A stretch of 54,877 nt of DNA from Roseovarius tolerans (GTDB lineage Bacteria; Pseudomonadota; Alphaproteobacteria; Rhodobacterales; Rhodobacteraceae), in assembly GCF_900109855.1 (NCBI RefSeq), contig NZ_FOBO01000021.1, positions 1 to 54,877 of the forward strand, read 5' to 3'. A model generated the notes under the pieces. That model saw nothing but the letters and a program-made list of their open reading frames with translations. It had not been told where the DNA came from and did no database searches. How positions within the stretch are numbered: the first letter of the stretch is position 1; the number at the start of each line of letters is the position of its first letter. The position numbers and the translations under genes are program-made. This document shows, in pieces, positions 9,265 through 18,618 of the stretch.

Positions 9265-9282
9265 TGCTTATGTCCGCATAAG
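9265..9282. terminator. small hairpin between convergent genes (possible terminator)
   Basis: CTTATG-TCCG-CATAAG forms a 6-bp stem with a UCCG tetraloop between the stop codons of the convergent NYN-domain and racemase genes. There is no T-tract on either strand, so intrinsic termination is uncertain. Confidence 0.3.
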
Positions 9283-9293
9283 GCCATCCACCC

Positions 9294-10373
9294 TCACATC
9301 CCCAGTTCTGCCCGGATTGCCGCGCTATCCGCACCGCGTGCAGGCGGGTCCGCGACCGGAGACACCACCCCGTCAAAACGGGGCGCAGGCGCGGGCGCCA
9401 GAGTGTCGCCTTCCCCCTGCCAGACCCCGCGCGCCGCCATATGCGGGTCGGTCGCAGCCGCATCGGGACGCAGCACCGGGGCGACGCAGGCATCGGACCC
9501 GGCAAAGAGCTCAGCCCAATACGCAAGCGGGTGCTCGGCGATGAGCGCGGCCAGCGCCCCGGTCTGCGCGGACCATTGCGCAGGGTCGTGCTGCGCGGCA
9601 AAGCGCGGATCATCGCCAAGCCCCAGCACCCCCAGAAACGTGGCATAGAACTGCGGCTCGAGGCATTGCACCGACAACCAGCCGCCACAGGCGCAGGCGT
9701 AGACCCGGCTCCAATGCGGCCCGTCCAGCAGGCTCTGCCCTCGCGTCATCGACAGATTACCCGACGGCCCCATCGACATCAGCAACGCCATCATATGCGC
9801 CGATCCGTCGACGATCGCGGCATCGACCACGGTACCTTGACCCGTGCGCGCTGCCTGCACCAGTCCCGCCAGCACTCCGGCCACGAGATAGAGCGCGCCA
9901 CCCCCCACATCGCCCAGCATCGTCGGCGGTGTCAGCGGCGGCGTGCCCGGCGCGCCCGCATACCAGAGCGCGCCCGAGGTCGCGATGTAATTGAGGTCAT
10001 GCCCGGCCTGCCGGGCGCGCGGCCCATCCTGCCCCCAGCCGGTCATGCGCCCATAGACGAAGCGCGGATTGGCGGCGCGCATCTCGTCGGGCCCCAGCCC
10101 CAGCCGCTCCATCACGCCGGGGCGCAGCCCCTCGATCAGCGCATCACTGCGGCCAGCCAGCGCGCGCGCCACGGCAATATCACCGGGGTCTTTCAAATCG
10201 AGCACGATAGACCGCTTGCCCCGGTCGAGCAGGTTGCGATCCCCCGCCACCGGGTTGGCCGCGCCGGGGCGATGGATCACCACCACCTCTGCCCCCATCT
10301 CGGCCAGCATCATCGCGGCGAAGGGCGCAGGCCCCAGCCCCTCGAATTCCACCACGCGCAGCCCTGTCAGCAT
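9294..10373 (-). CDS. alpha-methylacyl-CoA racemase-like CoA-transferase III family protein
   Basis: The product is 359 residues, the usual length of AMACR-type members of the CaiB/BaiF family. N-terminal GLRVVEFEGLGPAPFAAMMLAEMGAEVVVIHRP and the AMACR signature GRMTGWGQDGPRARQAGHDLNYIA are visible, together with the conserved MLGDVGGGALYLVAGVLAGL. AMACR enzymes epimerise 2-methylacyl-CoA thioesters for beta-oxidation of branched acids; other family members are formyl-CoA or carnitine CoA transferases. The HD pair typical of AMACR (H in AGHDLNY) favours the racemase. The gene stands alone, convergent with the NYN gene and divergent from the CoxG-like gene. Confidence 0.85.
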   Translation of the reverse strand: MLTGLRVVEFEGLGPAPFAAMMLAEMGAEVVVIHRPGAANPVAGDRNLLDRGKRSIVLDLKDPGDIAVARALAGRSDALIEGLRPGVMERLGLGPDEMRAANPRFVYGRMTGWGQDGPRARQAGHDLNYIATSGALWYAGAPGTPPLTPPTMLGDVGGGALYLVAGVLAGLVQAARTGQGTVVDAAIVDGSAHMMALLMSMGPSGNLSMTRGQSLLDGPHWSRVYACACGGWLSVQCLEPQFYATFLGVLGLGDDPRFAAQHDPAQWSAQTGALAALIAEHPLAYWAELFAGSDACVAPVLRPDAAATDPHMAARGVWQGEGDTLAPAPAPRFDGVVSPVADPPARGADSAAIRAELGM

Positions 10374-10518
10374 TCGGTCCCTCCCCGGTCATTGACCGGC
10401 ACTATGGCCGCACCCGCGCGCCATGCCAAGGATGTGACCGGTGCCGACTTTCTGCTCTCTTGGCTGGGCCGCAGGGCTGGGCTAGGCTTTGCCCGAGGAA
10501 CAGGGAGGACCCAGCCAG

Positions 10519-11022
10519 ATGAAGATGAGCGACACGCGTGATATCAAGGCCGACCGCGCCACCGTCTGGGCGGCGCTGCTCAGCCCCGAGGTGCTCAAGG
10601 AATGCGTGCCGGGCGCGCAGGAAGTGACCGGCACGCCCGAAGAGGGGTTCGAGGCGACGGTGACACAGAAGGTCGGGCCGGTGAAGGCCACGTTCAAGGG
10701 CGGCGTGACCGTCTCGAACATGGTCGAACTCGAAAGCCTGACCCTGACCGGCGAGGGCAAGGGCGGGGCGGCTGGCTATGCCAAGGGATCGGCCGATGTG
10801 CGGCTGGAAGAGATCGAGGACGGCACGCGGCTGAGCTATGACGTGGAGGCCAATGTCGGCGGCAAGCTGGCACAGCTTGGCAGCCGCATCGTGGATGGCT
10901 TTGCCAAGCGGATGGCGGATCAGTTCTTCACCCGGCTGGAAGAGGTGATCGAAGGCCCGTCCGAGGACGATCCGGAACCCGAGGCCGAGAAAAAAGGCTG
11001 GCTGAAGCGGCTGATCAGCTAG
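10519..11022 (+). CDS. SRPBCC / CoxG-type (CO dehydrogenase subunit G family) protein
   Basis: The product is 167 residues. Residues 1-145 match the CoxG-type START-like lipid/ligand-binding fold: DTRDIKADRATVWAALLSPEVLKECVPGAQEV, then GPVKATFKGGVTV and YDVEANVGGKLAQLGSRIVDG. The C-terminal tail is acidic and ends GWLKRLIS, resembling an amphipathic membrane-association helix. CoxG homologues accompany molybdenum hydroxylases, but no such enzyme is encoded nearby, so the partner here is unknown. The start at 10519 follows a GGGAGG site; an in-frame ATG at 10525 is an alternative. Confidence 0.82.
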   Translation: MKMSDTRDIKADRATVWAALLSPEVLKECVPGAQEVTGTPEEGFEATVTQKVGPVKATFKGGVTVSNMVELESLTLTGEGKGGAAGYAKGSADVRLEEIEDGTRLSYDVEANVGGKLAQLGSRIVDGFAKRMADQFFTRLEEVIEGPSEDDPEPEAEKKGWLKRLIS

Positions 11023-11088
11023 GCGCGCCGTTGGGCGCTGACATGACTGATCCGGAGTGACCCGACGCCGCCATCGAGCGACGGGATT

Positions 11089-11124
11089 TTGAGCAAACTC
11101 CGCTCAAGAAAGTTTCAAACTTTC
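11089..11124. terminator. possible bidirectional terminator: two adjacent hairpins
   Basis: TTGAGC (11089-11094) pairs with GCTCAA (11102-11107), and GAAAGTTT (11108-11115) pairs with AAACTTTC (11117-11124). They lie between the convergent CoxG-like gene and ugpC. T-rich flanks are short (GATTTT on the left), so efficiency is uncertain. Confidence 0.45.
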
Positions 11125-11136
11125 CTGGCCGCTGCC

Positions 11137-12192
<1,056 letters not shown>

Positions 12193-12197
12193 GTCGC

Positions 12198-13055
12198 CTA
12201 TTTCTCGCTGTCCACAAGGCCGCGAATAAAGAGTTTCTGCATCGAGATGACCACCACCACCGGCGGGATCATCGCAAGGATCGAGGTCGCCATGATCACC
12301 GGCCAGTCGGCCACATCGTCTCCGCTCGGGAACATCTGCTTAATGCCCATCACGATGGTGTTCATCGACGGGTCGGTGGTGATCAGGAGCGGCCAGAGAT
12401 ACTGATTCCAGCCATAGATGAACAGGATCACGAAGAGCGCCGCAATGTTTGTCCGGCTCATCGGCAAGAGGATATCCCAGAAAAACCGCATCGGGCGCGC
12501 ACCGTCCACGCGGGCGGCTTCGGCCAATTCGTCCGGGATGGTGAGAAAGAACTGACGGAAAAGGAAGGTCGCGGTGGCCGAGGCGATCAGCGGAAAGATT
12601 AGCCCCGAATAGCTGTTGAGCATGCCGAAGCCCGCGATCACCTCATAGGTGGGCACGATGCGCACCTCGACAGGCAGCATCAGCGTCAGGAAGATCAGCC
12701 AGAAGAACAGGTTGCGCGCCGGAAAGCGAAAATAGACGATGGCGAAGGCCGACAGGAGCGAGATGATGATCTTGCCCACCGCGATCCCCACCGCCATGAT
12801 CAATGAGTTGCCCAGCATCACCGCCACCGGCACGTTGACGCCCGAGACGAGCGCGGCGGTGTAATTCTCGATGAACTGATCGCCGGGCCAGACCGGCATC
12901 GGCGGCTGCACGATTTCGGGTTGGCTGACGGTCGAGGCGACGAAAGCCAGCCAGATCGGGAAGAAGATCACCAGCACGCCCGCGATCATCACCAGATGGG
13001 TGAGCCACAGACCAAACCCGCGCTTGTCGACCATGCCTGTGATCTCGGTTGCCAT
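12198..13055 (-). CDS. ugpE: Ugp-type ABC importer, permease UgpE
   Basis: This is an inner-membrane permease of 285 residues with six hydrophobic segments. The EAA loop that docks the ATPase is visible as [26 protein letters not shown]. The ATG at 13055 overlaps the ugpA stop (TGATG), indicating coupled translation; the longer frame upstream overlaps ugpA and is rejected. It forms a heterodimeric channel with UgpA. Confidence 0.9.
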   Translation of the reverse strand: MATEITGMVDKRGFGLWLTHLVMIAGVLVIFFPIWLAFVASTVSQPEIVQPPMPVWPGDQFIENYTAALVSGVNVPVAVMLGNSLIMAVGIAVGKIIISLLSAFAIVYFRFPARNLFFWLIFLTLMLPVEVRIVPTYEVIAGFGMLNSYSGLIFPLIASATATFLFRQFFLTIPDELAEAARVDGARPMRFFWDILLPMSRTNIAALFVILFIYGWNQYLWPLLITTDPSMNTIVMGIKQMFPSGDDVADWPVIMATSILAMIPPVVVVISMQKLFIRGLVDSEK

Positions 13056-13936
13056 CAGTAATGCACCCGCTTCTCGATATACTTGAATTGCAGCACGGTG
13101 AGCAGCCCCACGACCACGAGCAGAATCACCGATTGCGCGGCGCTCGATCCCAGATCCTGCCCGACGAACCCGTCCGAAAACACCTTGTAGACGAGGATCG
13201 TGGTGGCCTGTTGCGGCCCGCCGCTTGTGATGGTGTGGATGACCCCGAAGGTTTCGAAGAAGGCATAGACGATGTTGACCACCAAGAGGAAAAACGTGGT
13301 CGGCGACAAGAGGGGCAGCACGATGGTGAAGAACCGCCGCCAAAAGCGCGCACCGTCGATCGCCGCCGCCTCGATGATCGAGCGGGGCACGGCCTGAAGG
13401 GCGGCGAAGAAGAAAAGGAAATTGTAGCTGATGCGCCCCCAGGCGGAGGCGACGACGACGAGGCCCATCGCCTCGCCTTCATTGAGCACATGATTCCAGT
13501 CATAGCCCAACTGCCCCAGATACCACGCCACCACGCCGACCCGCGTGTTGAACATGAAGAGCCACAGCACGCCAGCGACAGCAGGGGCCACCGCATAGGG
13601 CCAGATCAGCAGCGTCCGGTAGACGCCCGCCGATTTCACCAGCCGGTCGGCCATCACCGCCAGAAACAACGCCGGGATCATCGCCGCGAGCGTCACCAGC
13701 GTGGAAAAGATCGCGGTCGTGATGAACGATGCGCGATAGTACGGATCGCCGAGCAGATATTCGAAATTCTCCAGCCCGACGAATTGCGACGAGAGGCCGA
13801 ACGGGTCGGGGATGAACAGCGATTGCCACACCGCCTGCCCCGCCGGATAGAAGAAGAACACCGCAGAGATGATCACCTGCGGCGCGATCAGGCAGAGCGG
13901 CAGAAGCCAGCCCTTGAAGGTGACGCGCTTTTCCAT
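13055..13936 (-). CDS. ugpA: Ugp-type ABC importer, permease UgpA
   Basis: This inner-membrane permease has 293 residues and six predicted membrane segments. The EAA motif reads [27 protein letters not shown]. The start at 13936 (MEKRVTFKG) is chosen because the longer frame runs into ugpB. It lies 40 bp after ugpB; a strong hairpin with a GNRA loop occupies that gap and may keep ugpA-ugpE-ugpC expression below that of the binding protein. Confidence 0.9.
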   Translation of the reverse strand: MEKRVTFKGWLLPLCLIAPQVIISAVFFFYPAGQAVWQSLFIPDPFGLSSQFVGLENFEYLLGDPYYRASFITTAIFSTLVTLAAMIPALFLAVMADRLVKSAGVYRTLLIWPYAVAPAVAGVLWLFMFNTRVGVVAWYLGQLGYDWNHVLNEGEAMGLVVVASAWGRISYNFLFFFAALQAVPRSIIEAAAIDGARFWRRFFTIVLPLLSPTTFFLLVVNIVYAFFETFGVIHTITSGGPQQATTILVYKVFSDGFVGQDLGSSAAQSVILLVVVGLLTVLQFKYIEKRVHY

Positions 13937-13947
13937 GCGGGGGGTGA

Positions 13948-13967
13948 GGGGGCGGTCGCCCGCCCCC
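13948..13967 (-). promoter_or_regulatory. intercistronic GC hairpin between ugpB and ugpA
   Basis: On the transcribed strand GGGGGCGG and CCGCCCCC form a perfect 8-bp stem closed by a GCGA (GNRA) tetraloop. It lies 9 bases past the ugpB stop and 11 before ugpA. Such hairpins after binding-protein genes commonly stabilise the upstream mRNA and lower downstream expression. There is no T-tract, so complete termination is unlikely. Confidence 0.6.
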
Positions 13968-13976
13968 ATCAAACCT

Positions 13977-15284
13977 TTAGTTGCTGGCGCGCTCGAACCG
14001 GCGCAGCAGTTGGTTGCCGCGCTCAACCGCGGAATCCAGCGCCGCCTGCGCGTCCTTGTCGCCGGACCACACCGCCTCAAGCTCTTCGTCGATGATGCCC
14101 CTGATCTGGTCGAAGGAGCCGAGCCGCAGGCCCTTGGAATTGGCGGTGGGGCTGTTGGTGGTCATCTGCTTGACGGCCACATCGGTGCCCGGGTTCTCGT
14201 CGTAGAACCCTTGCTCGCGGGTCAACTCGCCCGCCGCCGTGGTGATCGGCAGATAGCCGGTGTCCTGATGCCACTTGGCCTGAATCTCGGGCGACGACAG
14301 GAAGTTGAGGAACGCCCCCGCCGCCTCGTATTCTGCGGGTTCGTGCCCCTCCATCACCCACAGCGACGCACCGCCGATGATGGTATTCTGCGGCGCACCC
14401 TCGACGCCGTCCCAATAGGGCAGCGGGCGCACGTCGAACTCAAACTGCGCTTCGGATTTGATGCCCGCATAGCCCGCCGAGCTTTCGGTGAAGAGCGCAC
14501 ATTCCCCCGCGCGGAAATTCGCGCCACCCTCGTTACGGCGACCGGCATAGATGAACTTGCCCTCATCGGCCCATTCGCCCATGGCGCCGATATGCTGCAC
14601 CTGCACCGGCCCGTTGAAGGCAAGCTCGGTGTCGAGCCCGGCAAAGCCGTTGTCTTTCGTGGCGAACGGCACGTCGTGATAGGCCGACAGGTTCTCGAGG
14701 TGAATCCAGCTCTGCCATGCTGTGGTGAGCGGGCAGTCATGCCCGGCCTCTGCCAGCTGATCCAGAACCGCATCGACATTCTGCCAGGTGCTCAGATCGG
14801 TATCGGGGTCGATCCCCGCGCCTTCGAGCGCGTCGCGGTTGACCCACAGCACCGGGGTGGAGGAGTTGAACGGCAGCGACAGCATCTGCCCGTCGGTAGT
14901 GGTGTAATAGCCCTTCACCGCGCCGATATAGGCATCGGGGTCGAACTCATCCCCCGCCATCACCTCGTAGACCGGCCTGATCGCACCCTGCGCGCCCATC
15001 ATCGTGGCAGTGCCCACCTCGAACACCATCAGGATATGCGGCTGCTCACCGGCGCGGAACGCGGCAATCCCGGCATTGAGCGTCTCGGAATAATTGCCCT
15101 TGTGGGTGGCGTTGACCGTATAGTCGGACTGGCTTTCGTTGAACGTAGCGACCTGCTCGGCCACCAACTCGCCCAGACGACCCGTAAAGGCATGCCAGAA
15201 CTGGATTTCGGTTTCGGCCAGTGCGGCCAGCGGTGTGAGCGTCGTGGTGGCGACGAGTGTCGCGCCAAGTGCAAGGCTGCGCAT
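13977..15284 (-). CDS. ugpB: periplasmic substrate-binding protein of Ugp-type ABC importer
   Basis: The product is 435 residues with a clear signal peptide ([23 protein letters not shown], cleavage near residue 23). The mature protein begins [16 protein letters not shown], typical of UgpB, which captures sn-glycerol-3-phosphate or glycerophosphocholine in the periplasm; family 1 solute-binding motifs such as YLPIT and the GYAGIKSEA region are present. The start at 15284 follows AGGGAGA; the longer upstream frame lacks these features. It heads the unit ugpBAEC and follows bhcD on the same strand after 140 bp. No pho box was recognised upstream. Confidence 0.88.
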   Translation of the reverse strand: MRSLALGATLVATTTLTPLAALAETEIQFWHAFTGRLGELVAEQVATFNESQSDYTVNATHKGNYSETLNAGIAAFRAGEQPHILMVFEVGTATMMGAQGAIRPVYEVMAGDEFDPDAYIGAVKGYYTTTDGQMLSLPFNSSTPVLWVNRDALEGAGIDPDTDLSTWQNVDAVLDQLAEAGHDCPLTTAWQSWIHLENLSAYHDVPFATKDNGFAGLDTELAFNGPVQVQHIGAMGEWADEGKFIYAGRRNEGGANFRAGECALFTESSAGYAGIKSEAQFEFDVRPLPYWDGVEGAPQNTIIGGASLWVMEGHEPAEYEAAGAFLNFLSSPEIQAKWHQDTGYLPITTAAGELTREQGFYDENPGTDVAVKQMTTNSPTANSKGLRLGSFDQIRGIIDEELEAVWSGDKDAQAALDSAVERGNQLLRRFERASN

Positions 15285-15361
15285 GATTTTTCTCCCTGAA
15301 GCAATGGTGCGCCGCCCATCTCCGGGCGACGGCAGGCCGCGACAGGCTACACGGAAAACGC

Positions 15362-15393
15362 GAACAGGCAACCGTGCGCACGGCTGCCTGTTC
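15362..15393. terminator. 32-bp near-perfect palindrome between bhcD and ugpB
   Basis: The arms begin GAACAGGCA and end TGCCTGTTC, with ACCGTGC/GCACGGC at the centre; 15 of 16 pairs match. On the minus strand it follows bhcD by 32 bases and is followed by GCGTTTTCC, a weak T-run. It is best read as the bhc operon terminator, but the symmetry and its position 78 bp before ugpB also fit an operator. Confidence 0.55.
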
Positions 15394-15424
15394 AAAAATC
15401 ACCGAACTGTCATATAGCGCCGGA

Positions 15425-16420
15425 TCAGAGGGTGACGGGTGTCACCAGCCCCCTCTCGCGCGCGATCCTTGCGGCGACCGAGGCCACGGCAAGATCCTGC
15501 AAACCGACGCCGGTGCCATCGAACAACGTGATCTCTTCTGCTGATGCACGACCGGCATGGGTGCCGTTGATCACCGCACCGACGGGGGTAATGTCACCCT
15601 CGGCAATAAGGCCCTGCGCGACCGCATGCTGCGCCTCGCCGATGCTGATCGACTGCGCGATCTCGTCGGCAAAGACGGTGGCACGCTGGAAGAGGACCGG
15701 GTCGACCTCCTGCTTGCCCTTGGTATCGGTGCCCATGCAGGCGATATGCGTGCCGGGCTTGATCCAGTCGGCCATGAGCAGCGGCTCGAACGCGCTGGTG
15801 ATCGTGATGATCACATCCGCCTGCGCGCCCAATTCCTCCTGGCTCACACCCTCGAAGGCCAGCCCCAGTTCCTCGGCCACCGCTTGCAGACGCGGCAGCA
15901 TGTCGGGATGCGGGTTCCACGCCACGACCTTGTCAAAATCGCGCTGCTCGGCGGCGGCGCGCAATTGAAAGGCGGATTGATGCCCCGCACCGACCATACC
16001 CAGCACGCGTGAATCCTTGCGCGCCAGATGCGCGATGGAGACCGAGCTTGAGGCCGCCGTGCGCAGCGCAGTGAGGTAATTGCCCCCCACCAGCGCCGAC
16101 AATTGCCCGGTATCGGGATCGAAGAGGCAGACCGTGGATTGGTGGTTGGTCAGCCCCTTCTCCATGTTTCCAGGCCAGTAGCCACCCGCCTTGAGCCCGA
16201 GGGTCAGGCCGGATTTGTCAAACCCGCCCTTGAAGCCGTAGAGCGCATCGGCATGGCCGATGGCCTCGCGCACCACCGGAAAGTTATAGGCGTCGCCCTT
16301 GGCCATCGCGCCGAACACGGCTTCGACGGCCGAAAACGCGTCGGCGCGGCTGATCACCTCCTGGCAGATTTCCTCACCGACGATGACGATGCCTTGGGTC
16401 TCTACTTTCTGATCCATCAT
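15425..16420 (-). CDS. bhcD: iminosuccinate reductase of the beta-hydroxyaspartate cycle
   Basis: BhcD reduces iminosuccinate to L-aspartate with NADH, the third step of the cycle. The product has 331 residues and belongs to the ornithine cyclodeaminase / mu-crystallin family: the family core KAGGYWPGN and LTALRTAASSSVSI are seen, followed by a Rossmann fold with GMVGAGHQSAFQL. Sequence family alone would allow ornithine cyclodeaminase or alanine dehydrogenase; the call rests on its place as fourth gene after bhcA, bhcB and bhcC. The ATG at 16420 follows a GAGGG site (an ATG at 16417 is an alternative). The bhcC stop lies within its leader, so the two are coupled. Confidence 0.88.
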   Translation of the reverse strand: MMDQKVETQGIVIVGEEICQEVISRADAFSAVEAVFGAMAKGDAYNFPVVREAIGHADALYGFKGGFDKSGLTLGLKAGGYWPGNMEKGLTNHQSTVCLFDPDTGQLSALVGGNYLTALRTAASSSVSIAHLARKDSRVLGMVGAGHQSAFQLRAAAEQRDFDKVVAWNPHPDMLPRLQAVAEELGLAFEGVSQEELGAQADVIITITSAFEPLLMADWIKPGTHIACMGTDTKGKQEVDPVLFQRATVFADEIAQSISIGEAQHAVAQGLIAEGDITPVGAVINGTHAGRASAEEITLFDGTGVGLQDLAVASVAARIARERGLVTPVTL

Positions 16421-16428
16421 GCCAGCCC

Positions 16429-17592
16429 TCAATAGGCCCGGCCACGGGCCGAGACCGGCCAGACGGTTTCGACCTTGCCGCCCCGCACGCCGACATACCA
16501 GTCATGTACGTTGCAGGTCGGATCGCAGTGACCGGGCACAAGGCGCAGTTTGTCGTTGACCTTGAGCACGCCATCGGGGTCGGCAACCACGCCATGCTCG
16601 TCCGAGCATTTGACGTATTCCACGTCCTTGCGGCCAAAGATGAACGGCAGGCCACTATCCACCGACTGCGCCTTGAGGCCCGCATCGACGATGGCCTTGT
16701 CGGCCTTGGCGTGGCTCATCACCGAGGTCAGGATGAAGAGCGCGTTTTCCCATTCGCCTTGGTCGATCCGGTTGCCGTCCTTGTCGAGGATGCGACCATA
16801 ATCGGCATCCATGAAGGCGTAAGAGCCGCACTGAAGCTCGTTATACACCCCCGAATTGCCCTCGAAATAATAGCTGCCGGTGCCGCCGCCGCCGACGATG
16901 TCGCACTCCAGCCCCTCGGCTTTCAGCCCCTCGACGGCGTCGCGCACCTGCGCTACGGCGAGGTCGATCTTGGCCTTGCGGTCCTCGTATTTGTCCATGT
17001 GCTGCATCGCGCCCTGATAGGCCTGAATCCCCGCGAACTTGAGGCCGGGTGCCGCGTCGATGGCCTTGGCGATCTCGACCACCTCGGGTGTCGTGGTGAC
17101 GCCGCAGCGCCCCGCGCCGCAGTCGATTTCAACCAGACATTCGATCTGCGTCCCGTGCTTTTGCGCCCCCGCCGAAAGATCCGCCACGTTGGCCAGATCA
17201 TCGACGCAGCAGATCGTGCGCGCGCCCAGCTTGGGCATCCGCGCCAGACGGTCGATCTTGGCGGGGTCGCGCACCTGATTGGACACCAGCACGTCCTTGA
17301 TCCCGCCACGGGCAAAGACCTCGGCCTCGCTCACCTTCTGGCAGCAGACACCACAAGAGCCGCCAAGGCTCTCCTGCAGCTTCGCCACATCAACCGACTT
17401 GTGCATCTTGCCATGCACCCGGTGGCGCATGCCGTGCTCGCGGGCCCAATCGCCCATCTTCTTGATGTTGCGCTCCAGCGCGTCGAGATCGAGCACGAGG
17501 CAGGGCGTCTGAATATCGGCCTCATCCATGCCCGGCAGGGCAGGGATGTCAAAGCCCACTTCGTAGTCGTCGAGATTGATCACGTCTTTCAT
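16429..17592 (-). CDS. bhcC: beta-hydroxyaspartate aldolase
   Basis: BhcC condenses glycine with glyoxylate to (2R,3S)-beta-hydroxyaspartate, the entry step of the cycle. The product is 387 residues, a fold-type III PLP enzyme of the D-threonine aldolase / DSD1 family. The Schiff-base lysine is K62 in RVHGKMHKS, and the C-terminal metal site is visible as PGHCDPTCN (His and Asp). A GGGGTGSYYFEG phosphate loop is present. D-threonine aldolase or D-serine dehydratase would be alternatives by family, but the neighbours bhcA, bhcB and bhcD make this assignment strong. A GC hairpin lies in the 47-bp gap before it. Confidence 0.9.
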   Translation of the reverse strand: MKDVINLDDYEVGFDIPALPGMDEADIQTPCLVLDLDALERNIKKMGDWAREHGMRHRVHGKMHKSVDVAKLQESLGGSCGVCCQKVSEAEVFARGGIKDVLVSNQVRDPAKIDRLARMPKLGARTICCVDDLANVADLSAGAQKHGTQIECLVEIDCGAGRCGVTTTPEVVEIAKAIDAAPGLKFAGIQAYQGAMQHMDKYEDRKAKIDLAVAQVRDAVEGLKAEGLECDIVGGGGTGSYYFEGNSGVYNELQCGSYAFMDADYGRILDKDGNRIDQGEWENALFILTSVMSHAKADKAIVDAGLKAQSVDSGLPFIFGRKDVEYVKCSDEHGVVADPDGVLKVNDKLRLVPGHCDPTCNVHDWYVGVRGGKVETVWPVSARGRAY

Positions 17593-17614
17593 GGTATCCT
17601 CCGGTTTATCCTAT

Positions 17615-17633
17615 GGCCGGGCGCGGCCCGGCC
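17615..17633 (-). promoter_or_regulatory. intercistronic hairpin between bhcB and bhcC
   Basis: GGCCGGG and CCCGGCC form a perfect 7-bp stem around CGCGG in the only real gap inside the bhc operon. bhcA/bhcB and the bhcC/bhcD junction are overlapping, so this stem may set the ratio of the two halves of the message. No T-tract is seen. Confidence 0.5.
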
Positions 17634-17638
17634 GATGC

Positions 17639-18607
17639 TCATTTGATCCAGGGCAGCTTGTCGAGATCGACATTGCCACCGGTGATGATCACGCCGACGC
17701 GCCTACCCGCGAACACCTCGCGGTTTTTCAAGATCGTCGCCAGCGGCACGGCACAGCTCGCCTCGATCACGATCTTCATCCGCGCCCAGGTGAGTTTCAT
17801 CGCGTCGATGATCTCGTCTTCGCTGGCGGTCAGGATGTCGGTCACGTTATGGCTCACGAAATGCCAGGTGTTGTCCTTGAGCGGCACCTTGAGCCCATCG
17901 GCCACCGTCTCGGGCGCGTCATCGGCGATGATATGCCCGGCCTTGAAACTGCGATAGGCGTCATCGGCCTGCTCGGGCTCGGCGGCATAAATATCCACAT
18001 CGGGCGCGATGTTCGACAGCGTGAGACACGTGCCCGAGATCATGCCACCGCCGCCGATGGGCGCGATCACGGCATCGAGCCCCTCGGTCTGCTCCATCAT
18101 CTCGAGCGAACAGGTGGCCTGCCCGGTGATGACGCGCAGGTCATTATAGGGATGCACGAATTCCGCGCCGGTCTCGGCCTGAACCTTGGCAAAGACCTCT
18201 TCGCGGCTGGTGGTCGAGGGCTCGCATTCGGTGATGATGCCGCCATAACCGCGCACCGCATCCTTTTTCGCCTGCGGCGCGGTGCGGGGCATGACCACAT
18301 GGCACGGAATGCCGCGCCGTCCGGCCGCATAGCTGAGGCTGAGCGCATGGTTGCCCGAGCTGTGCGTCGCCACGCCCAGTTTGGCCACCTCGTCCGTCAG
18401 CCCGAAGACCGCGTTCGACGCACCACGCACCTTGAACGCGCCCGCCTTCTGGAAGTTCTCGCATTTGAAGAACAGCTCCGCACCGGTCAGCTCGTTCAGG
18501 AAGGACGAGGTCAGGATCGGCGTGCGGTGGATATAGGGCTTGATCCGCTCATGCGCGGTGCGCACGTCCTCAATCGTCAGATCGCCCGGGCTTCGTTGGT
18601 CCAGCAT
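17639..18607 (-). CDS. bhcB: beta-hydroxyaspartate dehydratase
   Basis: BhcB removes water from beta-hydroxyaspartate to give iminosuccinate. The product is 322 residues, a fold-type II PLP enzyme of the serine/threonine dehydratase family without a regulatory ACT domain. The PLP lysine is K59 in KAGAFKVRGA, SSGNHALSLSYAA is the substrate loop and IGGGGMISG binds the phosphate. Threonine dehydratase or serine racemase would be family alternatives. The ATG at 18607 is chosen because the AAAGGAGA ribosome site immediately precedes it; the GTG at 18622 would place that site inside the gene. The bhcA stop lies just upstream, so the pair is coupled. Confidence 0.9.
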   Translation of the reverse strand: MLDQRSPGDLTIEDVRTAHERIKPYIHRTPILTSSFLNELTGAELFFKCENFQKAGAFKVRGASNAVFGLTDEVAKLGVATHSSGNHALSLSYAAGRRGIPCHVVMPRTAPQAKKDAVRGYGGIITECEPSTTSREEVFAKVQAETGAEFVHPYNDLRVITGQATCSLEMMEQTEGLDAVIAPIGGGGMISGTCLTLSNIAPDVDIYAAEPEQADDAYRSFKAGHIIADDAPETVADGLKVPLKDNTWHFVSHNVTDILTASEDEIIDAMKLTWARMKIVIEASCAVPLATILKNREVFAGRRVGVIITGGNVDLDKLPWIK

Positions 18608-18618
18608 GCTCTCTCCTT

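Noticed and set aside
15425..16420. Ornithine cyclodeaminase in an amino acid catabolic cluster
   Set aside because: The family allows it, but arrangement with the three other bhc enzymes and the IclR regulator makes iminosuccinate reductase much more likely.
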